Shown here: positions 57,989-64,000 of the stretch, one piece after another
Position numbering within the stretch: position 1 is the stretch's first letter
How the letters are laid out: each line of letters opens with the position of its first letter
Assembly: GCA_012845835.1 (NCBI GenBank)
Contig: JABAKD010000029.1
Location: forward strand, 10,232,338-10,296,337
Direction of reading: 5' to 3'
Length of the DNA stretch: 64,000 bases
DNA from: Undaria pinnatifida
Lineage: Eukaryota > Sar > Phaeophyceae > Laminariales > Alariaceae
Position numbers and translations under genes: made by a program
The notes under the pieces: model-generated
Database searches by the model: none
Told to the model about the DNA's origin: nothing
The model's input: the letters and a program-made list of their open reading frames with translations, nothing else

Positions 57989-59254
57989 TTAGATAAGTTC
58001 GGCAGAAGACAGGGGTTCCGGGTATTTGGCCAGAAGAAGCTCCTTAACATCGTGGCAGGTGTGCCAAACGATTTTGACCTCTCTTTTATCGGCATTCCTC
58101 TTAAACCGATCGCCCTTAAACAGTACCCCCCCTGGTATCATATGTGCCAGGCACCTATTAATAATAGCTAGATATCATCAGGTATGTCGAACTGTACTGA
58201 CAGGTGTCATATTCATATATATTTACCATATGTGCCAGGCACCTAGTAGATGGAAGGTCGAACTGTACTGACGGGTACCATGCTCACATTTACCAGGTAC
58301 CAGGCACGTATCATATTACTGCTGTGTCGATGGATCATATGTCGAACGTACAACCACCCCGCGTATTGTCGTCGAAACAAACAGAAGAAACAGGATTTTG
58401 AAAATGTTTTTACCAAAAACTCTAAAGAAATGTTAATACTAAATAAAAACCTCAGTTTATCAAATATAAATGGTCCCTTCCTGGACGCCTGCGACACAAC
58501 CTTTCAAAACTTTGCAGTTGGCCGCTGCATGGCTTGTGGCTGATAAGGCAAGTACGCACCCAGGGGCAATGGAATTACAAGAGGATACGTACAGAATGTC
58601 GGAACCTCACGCGGCCAGAGCCAGTGATTGCTGCGGACCCACTCGAGCGAAGAGCCGGCAGGTCCCCCCGCGATCGTTTATGAAGATGTGCGTCTTGTGC
58701 CGAGGGGGGCTGGAACTGCTCTTGGGTTAGCTCGAATTTGCTGTTTTTTTATCTTGAAACTCGACATACATGTTCTTTTTTCTTACGATTTTTTTTTTCG
58801 CTGTGCACGATTTTTATTTCACGAGAGCGATCGCTGTTGAACTATTTGTCTTGGGCAAGAAAGTAAGAGGTACACCCCGCTTCAAGCTACATGTAGATAC
58901 AGCAAAGCAAAGAAAGGACACCTACGATACCAAGCCTCTGCGCGGTTCAGCGAGGGGGCGACTCAGCACGCACGTCAGACGCGCGAGTAGGCGCATACCT
59001 GCTACGGACATTTTTGAATTCCTTGCCGGCCACACACTTGCAAGCAGCAAGCGGAAGTCTCACAAGCAAACAATTTCATTTTCTTTCTTCTCCTTTCCCT
59101 CCTCTGCCGCGGCAACAGAGCAAGACCCTTGCGACGGGCAACGACGCGCAACGCGTGGCCCACCTTTTGTCTGCCCGGCCTCCTTGCCTGGGTCCATGAG
59201 TGAACCCCTCGCCGTAGCCATATCGCGTGTTCTCGAACCAAGGACGGTGTGCAT
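57989..59254 (-). CDS. Small two-exon gene, about 99 residues, unknown function
   Basis: Exon 1 is 59254-59064 (ATG, MHTVLGSRTRD; donor TGCTT/GTGAGA). Exon 2 is 58097-57989 (acceptor GGTTTAAGAG, stop TAA). The join is phase 2 and the total of 300 bases is in frame. Exon 2 reads REVKIVWHTCHDVKELLLAK, ending LSSAELI. Exon 1 is basic then Glu/Lys-rich. No family recognised. An acceptor-like ACAACAG precedes the ATG in phase 0, so these exons could instead continue the gene at 61303. Confidence 0.45.
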
Positions 59255-60994
59255 CTGTTGTAATAGAGTTTTGAATTAAAACTTGGGGCTTTTCCATTTT
59301 TTGCAAGATGACAGATACTCAACCTACATACATGCAGAAATATATATAGGAAACCCGGGGTTGTGCATCAAATATCCCCCTTCTTGGTTTTGATTAGGTC
59401 AACCTGCCTGTTCATACAGTTTACCAGGCACCCTTTAGTTTGACGCCTCATAGTGGGTGCATGTATGCAAATGTGTTGTCTATATGATACACTGTCTCGG
59501 CGGATGCACACCGATCTCCGACGACATGGAATGGGTCAATGGCGAGCGGGGGAAGACGAAAAGACCAAAGGGTATCCACTTCGAAGTAATAGGAGAACCT
59601 GAAAATATCTAGGTATAGCCCCTCTGCCCATGGTGTCGTGAATGGAGTCGTCGCTCTAACGAGATACCAGGTAATTTTTGGATCTGTATCGCCCCGAAGA
59701 GCATTGGTCGCCCCTGTTCAAAGCAAAAGAAACCACCCGCCAGTATAATTTATGCTCAAGATGAAAGCTTGTTATATAATGAGCGTATGAATACAAATAG
59801 CATGTGGATGCGAATCATTGAGGAACACGATTTGCCGCCGCGCCGGCAATCGGCGGGCAGAGCCGACTTAACCCTATAGTAGAACAGCAAAAATGACCCC
59901 GTGCACACCATTTCCATGTTGAGTGCCTCAAAAACCGTAGGTGCAGTTGTAAGCGGGTTGAGGGGTAACAATTATTCCCATTCATTGCGCGATAATGCCG
60001 GCTCAGGGTAAACCAAAATAACGCCATTAAATAGGGTTACAGCTACTGCACGCCGGCAACCTGTCACCCCTGCGCACAGCCAGCAAAAACACTTCTCCGC
60101 GCGCTTCTCTGGCCGGACAACATACTTTGTGGCCTTAGGGTTCCTGTTACCGTTATCGTTTTTGTAGCTTGTTACCGTTCGTTGCCGTTTCTTTTAACCG
60201 TTTCATATACGTAAACCGTTGTCGTTTCTGTAGCCGTAATGGCTACAACCACACTGTTGTTGTCGTTTCCGTAGCCGTCACGGCTACATCTACTGTTGTT
60301 GTCGTTTCTGCAACCATAGCCGCTACGGATATACCGCTGTCGTCGACCATGTAACGTAACCGACACCGTTACCGTTACATATCCCAGCACCAAAAATGCT
60401 ACCCATTTCTACTTCATATTCCATTGACGTAGCTACTACAGATATCCGTTGCCATTTGGAATAATGAGTGTTACCGTCACTGCGACCGCTTCTGCACCCG
60501 TACTAGCAAACGCTTCCATCGTCATTTTCTACAAACAACAACCGTTACCACCAACGTTGCCGTTTCCGTAACAGTATACCCATCACCGTTGCCTTTCTGC
60601 AGCCATAACCGTAACTTCACCTGTACCGTCGTCGTTTCTGAAACTGGAACCGGAACCGAAACCGGAACCGTTCTTGTTGCCGTTTTCGTAACCGTGTATG
60701 TAACACAATTGTTGTTTCGGCATCTGTAACCACACAGCCGTAACCGTATCAGGAACCGTCTCCGCTGTCGATTACGCAACAAATACATTAAACCGTCATC
60801 GCTGTCGCTTCTGTAACGGTACCCGTAACCTCTGCCGGCGTCGTAGCCGGGAAGCAAGATGCCAGAAGGTATGTCTCCTCCAAAGAAGGGCACAAACCTC
60901 ATGCAGGGCCACAAGGGAATTCGCAAGACATGGTGCAGCGACTATACTGTATATCGTCTTCCTCAGACGTGGGATTAATGAACGTCCTGAATTA
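59255..60994. other. Repeat-rich spacer or intron
   Basis: Includes a degenerate CCGTTACCGTT-type repeat at 60160-60850. At 60830-60980 several frames on both strands are open; none could be fixed by splice phase. Confidence 0.4.
60160..60850. repeat. Degenerate (CCGTTA)-like repeat
   Basis: Irregular ACCGTTGCCGTTTCCGTAAC words. Similar in style to the GCGATT region at 15050 but with a different word. Confidence 0.8.
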
Positions 60995-61303
60995 TCATGA
61001 TAACGACCACCCGCACCAATCGCCTAACCCACCCCCCAAGTCAAACCCAATCACCATCACCACCCCATATATTATCATTTCCCCCCCCTTTTGCTGCCCA
61101 CCCTTCCTCGCCTTCCGCATCCCCCCCAACCAGCAAAAGAAAAACTGGGAAAACACGAGAAAAGGGGCGGGGGGGGGGAGGGCAGCAAAGATACAGGGGA
61201 AAAAAAAATCAAATTACACAGTTTCAGTACGAGAATACGCCATACTCACCTGCCGCGTGCTATCTAGGACACGTATGGGCGGCACAACCCCCCGCCCCCC
61301 CCC
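60995..61303 (-). CDS. 3' end of a minus-strand gene, two exons
   Basis: Exon 61303-61250 (acceptor TTCTTTTTGTGGAG, donor GGCAG/GTGAGT) is open only in phase 0 (VVPPIRVLDSTRQ). Exon 61144-60995 (acceptor CTCGTGTTTTCCCAG) continues in phase 0 (FFFCWLGG, then a hydrophobic EMIIYGVVMVIGFDLGG) to TGA. The C-terminus may form one membrane helix. The start was not found; the upstream exon is probably 61729-61439. Alternatively 61250 splices to 59254. Confidence 0.45.
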
Positions 61304-61438
61304 CTCCACAAAAAGAAAAAACTAAAGCTAAAAAGCATCATTCTTGCCTCGACACTCCTATGCGCTTGTCACACAGACCAACCGACCGATCGATCGGCTC
61401 CCCCTCTATAAGATCCCCACCAAGTGTTCCTGATATTA

Positions 61439-61729
61439 CTATTGATAGCTCTCCGCTACACCCGCTAGCTCCATCGGCTTTTTCTCGCACGCGGCAGTGG
61501 CGGAGCCGCCGCCCCCGACCCTGCCCCCGCCCCCGCCCCAGCTCCCCCCCCATCCGACGGCGGCAGTGGGGGTAGAGGAGGCTGCAATGGATTCGTCGAA
61601 GGGGGGAGCGGGGCCTGCAAAGGCCGCGCCGGGGGGGGCAGAGGGGGCTGCAAGGGCTGCGCCGGGGGGGGCAGCGAGGGGGATGTCGTAAGGGGTGGAG
61701 GTAGCGGCGCCGGAGGAAGAACTTTGCCC
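61439..61729 (-). CDS. Ala/Pro/Gly-rich exon
   Basis: Acceptor TTCTCCAATCGGCAG, open in phase 0 for 96 residues to TAG. The strong bias to C at third codon positions marks this frame as coding (STPYDIPLAAPPGAALAAPS, later ACEKKPMELAGVAESYQ). It is either a last exon or, through a weak donor GGT/GTAGCG, the exon before 61303. Function unknown. Confidence 0.45.
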   Translation of the reverse strand, partial: GQSSSSGAATSTPYDIPLAAPPGAALAAPSAPPGAAFAGPAPPFDESIAASSTPTAAVGWGGSWGGGGGRVGGGGSATAACEKKPMELAGVAESYQ

Positions 61730-62025
61730 CTGCCGATTGGAGAAAAAAAAGCGAGGGGGGGCGCGTGGGCGGTGGGGGGAGATTAGATCGTGTTCAACTA
61801 AGCTGGGGTGGCCGTCATCCCGTCATCCCGTCATCCCGTCATCCCGCACATGATGTTCGTTGACTGCATCTGCCTCGGGATTAGGATGTTCAGACAATAC
61901 ATTTTATACAAGGGTGGATGAAACGCGGTGACGGTATACATCAGTGTTGTATACATATCAGGCACTTCGAAGTATAGAAAGTTTCACTACAACCATATCG
62001 TGTGCCTCGAAGGTGAAAACTAATC

Positions 62026-62105
62026 AAGGTCTTCAACTAGTACGAATCACGCAAAAACTGTATATAAGGTCTTCAACTAGTACGAATCACGCAAAAACTG
62101 TATAT
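62026..62105. repeat. 40-base tandem duplication
   Basis: Two copies of AAGGTCTTCAACTAGTACGA and ATCACGCAAAAACTGTATAT. Confidence 0.95.
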
Positions 62106-62544
62106 ACCCGCTTAAACCATTCGGTTTCGTATCTCGATTTTTTCTACTAAGGGCTATACACGAGGCCTTTCAAACCCCAATCAACCCACCTTTACATAGT
62201 ACCTCCCCTTCCAAAACTCGATTTTGAGTCATCTTAAAGTGCAACCCGATGAACAAATAAATCCAATAAATCCATGGCCTAAACATGGATACACAAGTTT
62301 CATGCAGTATTTCAACCCAAGGATGGCATTCATTTATTCTGAGTATTGCCGACTGAGGCATGCTACACGGTAGAGACGCACCACTTTAATTTCTGCGGCT
62401 CCTCGCTCGATCTGCTCTATACCCCACCGAAAAACTCATTTGGAGAAACGTCAAAGAGCTTTCCAATGAACAACCCCATGGTTTAGGTATTCCTCGAAAC
62501 ATTGTATTTGCTTGACAAGAATTAAATCCGACCATTTAAGGTTA

Positions 62545-62640
62545 ACGCCTTTACGGCTGGAACCCCCTTGTGGGGACGAAATTACTTGGGTTTAGTATAG
62601 GGAGGGATTTGGGGGCTCTATAGGGGTTAAGGAGCCCCGT
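62545..62640 (+). repeat. R5 dispersed repeat
   Basis: TTAACGCCTTTACGGCTGGA, GACGAAATTACTTGGGTTTA and GGGGCTCTATAGGGGTTAAG match the other R5 copies. Confidence 0.65.
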
Positions 62641-63104
62641 CGTTCAGACACCGTTCCAGCGAAAAATCGGTATGCCTTACTACCTCTATCGTAGCACGCA
62701 TCGATTTCAATATTTCAATAATAGCTTAAGGACAATCTGTACCGCAACCGGTTGTAGGCACTATCGATTGGGCGATAAATATGCTTGTATTGTCCTTCGG
62801 GGGCTACGGGCGCATCGACCAAACCCGGGTCAGGCGCAGTAGACAGAAAAAAAGTAACAAAACACGAAAATACACACAGACAACGACACCCACGGACACA
62901 CACGGCATTACAAGAACACACAAACGTGCGCAAGACACACGAACACAAACACAAGAACAGACACGCAAACTCCAACGGTGCACAAACATTTCTATAAAAT
63001 ACCAACACCAACCACTATAGTGGAGAAAAACAAAATATGTATATATGTATATTTTTTTAAACAAAAGAATAGGACCCCTCCCATTAAGAAAAAACTCACC
63101 CACT

Positions 63105-63195
63105 TATTAATAGTATATTACAAGTGCCAACAACGCAGCTTGCAAAGATGAGTATTGACCCGAAATTCGTCGAACTCACGGCTGACGTCTTTAAT
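63105..63195 (-). repeat. R2 dispersed repeat
   Basis: A clean copy on the minus strand: GACGTCAGCCGTGAGTTCG, ACTCATCTTTGCAAGCTGCG and GGCACTTGTAATATACTA. The GGGAGGGGTCCTATTCTTTT body continues to about 63005. Confidence 0.75.
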
Positions 63196-64000
63196 TTTTT
63201 TTTTAATATGATGTACTCTTGACACACGTGCACACCATCACGCACATGCACACACAACACACAAGCACACCAAACACACACTACACAACCCCCGTCCCCC
63301 CCATCTTACATCAAAGACAAACGTACAAAAACCACATACCGTCACCCACCAGAACCAAACCCAACCTGTATCGTAGCATGACGACAAGCACCCCCCACTC
63401 TTCCCACAAAAAAACAAATCCGCAGAGTACAAATGCCAGGGGGCGGGGGGGCGGGGGGTTGAGTGCCTACAATCCACAACCTACAGACCACCGGGACGCG
63501 GGCTATCATGGAGGGAGCACATTTTCGTTGAATTAGTTATGTTCTCAATGACAGGGCTCCTTAACCTATCAACACAAAATCGTCGGAAGTTCATCATTGT
63601 TTTGTTAAATGCTTTCTTGTATGCTAAGGATACGGGGTTGTTCTTCAGCTAGCATTTTAATGTTTCTCCAAATTAATAATCAGTTTTTGACTTACCTTAT
63701 GATAAAAGGCAAATACACCTCCTAAACTGGGTAGGAGCCTCCGAAAAAAGAAAAAAGGATGGTGCACCTCTGCCATACTAAGCCGTGGGCACAGGTGTCG
63801 TCCCTTCTTCCCCCCGGCTCTCGCCTTCAATTTTTATCGCGCATAGGGTTCAGCAATCCCACTACTCGTCGATTTTTCATCGAGTGTTGGTAACTCACGC
63901 TCTCGCGCTTTCCGCAAGTCAACTTGTGCACGAGAAAAAGTCCCTACGAATCGATACGAGTACGCACTCGGGGGGGCTCGAACTCACGAAACTGACCTAT

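Larger units (their letters stand above)
61730..64000. other. Repeat-bearing flank, no gene fixed
   Basis: Holds (TCATCCCG) runs near 61815-61850, a 40-base duplication at 62026-62105, R5 at 62545-62640, R2 at 63105-63195 and CA-rich DNA at 63220-63290. A GTGAGT donor on the minus strand near 63893 could end an exon of the gene at 61729, but this could not be settled. Confidence 0.4.

Overview
The window looks like nuclear DNA of a eukaryote, most likely a brown alga or a related stramenopile (inference). Genes are built from short coding exons separated by introns of 0.1 to 6 kb. Donors are nearly always GTGAG and acceptors follow pyrimidine-rich stretches. There are no bacterial-style operons. 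G/C homopolymers, minisatellites and dispersed repeats fill introns and intergenic space. I built the gene models by hand from splice sites and reading-frame phase, and a chain of matching phases is the main support for each. One gene resembles flagellar SHIPPO-type proteins, which would suit an organism with flagellated cells. No ribosomal RNA, intact tRNA gene, CRISPR array or viral gene was seen.

Layout: (1) 148-18908, minus strand: one long gene with at least seven exons and no recognised family; one exon linking 10102 to 7383 was not found. (2) 18909-19359: a 451-base gap between two divergent starts, probably a shared promoter. (3) 19360-27790, plus: a three-exon gene for a 168-residue SHIPPO-like protein. 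(4) 27791-31848: convergent intergenic repeats. (5) 31849-45223, minus: a nine-exon gene for about 1528 residues, with a large alanine-rich coiled coil and two clathrin-box-like motifs; the last three exons are tentative. (6) 45224-48539: repeats, including telomere-like DNA. (7) 48540-56378, plus: a tentative three-exon gene whose introns hold two miniature LTR elements and a duplicated palindromic array. (8) 57989-61729, minus: one or two small genes. Over most of the window neighbouring genes alternate in strand, which is a reported habit of the Ectocarpus genome.

Several repeat families recur, with names used only here. R1 is a retroposon of about 590 bases with a fixed 3' end, a C-rich tail and 5' truncations. 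Its 3' end resembles that of a LINE fragment at 37566-38101. R2 is a family with a core of about 60 bases and more than twelve copies. R5 and R6 are further dispersed families. TRIM A and TRIM B are 370-base LTR elements in inverted orientation. The genes give no evidence of acting in one pathway.
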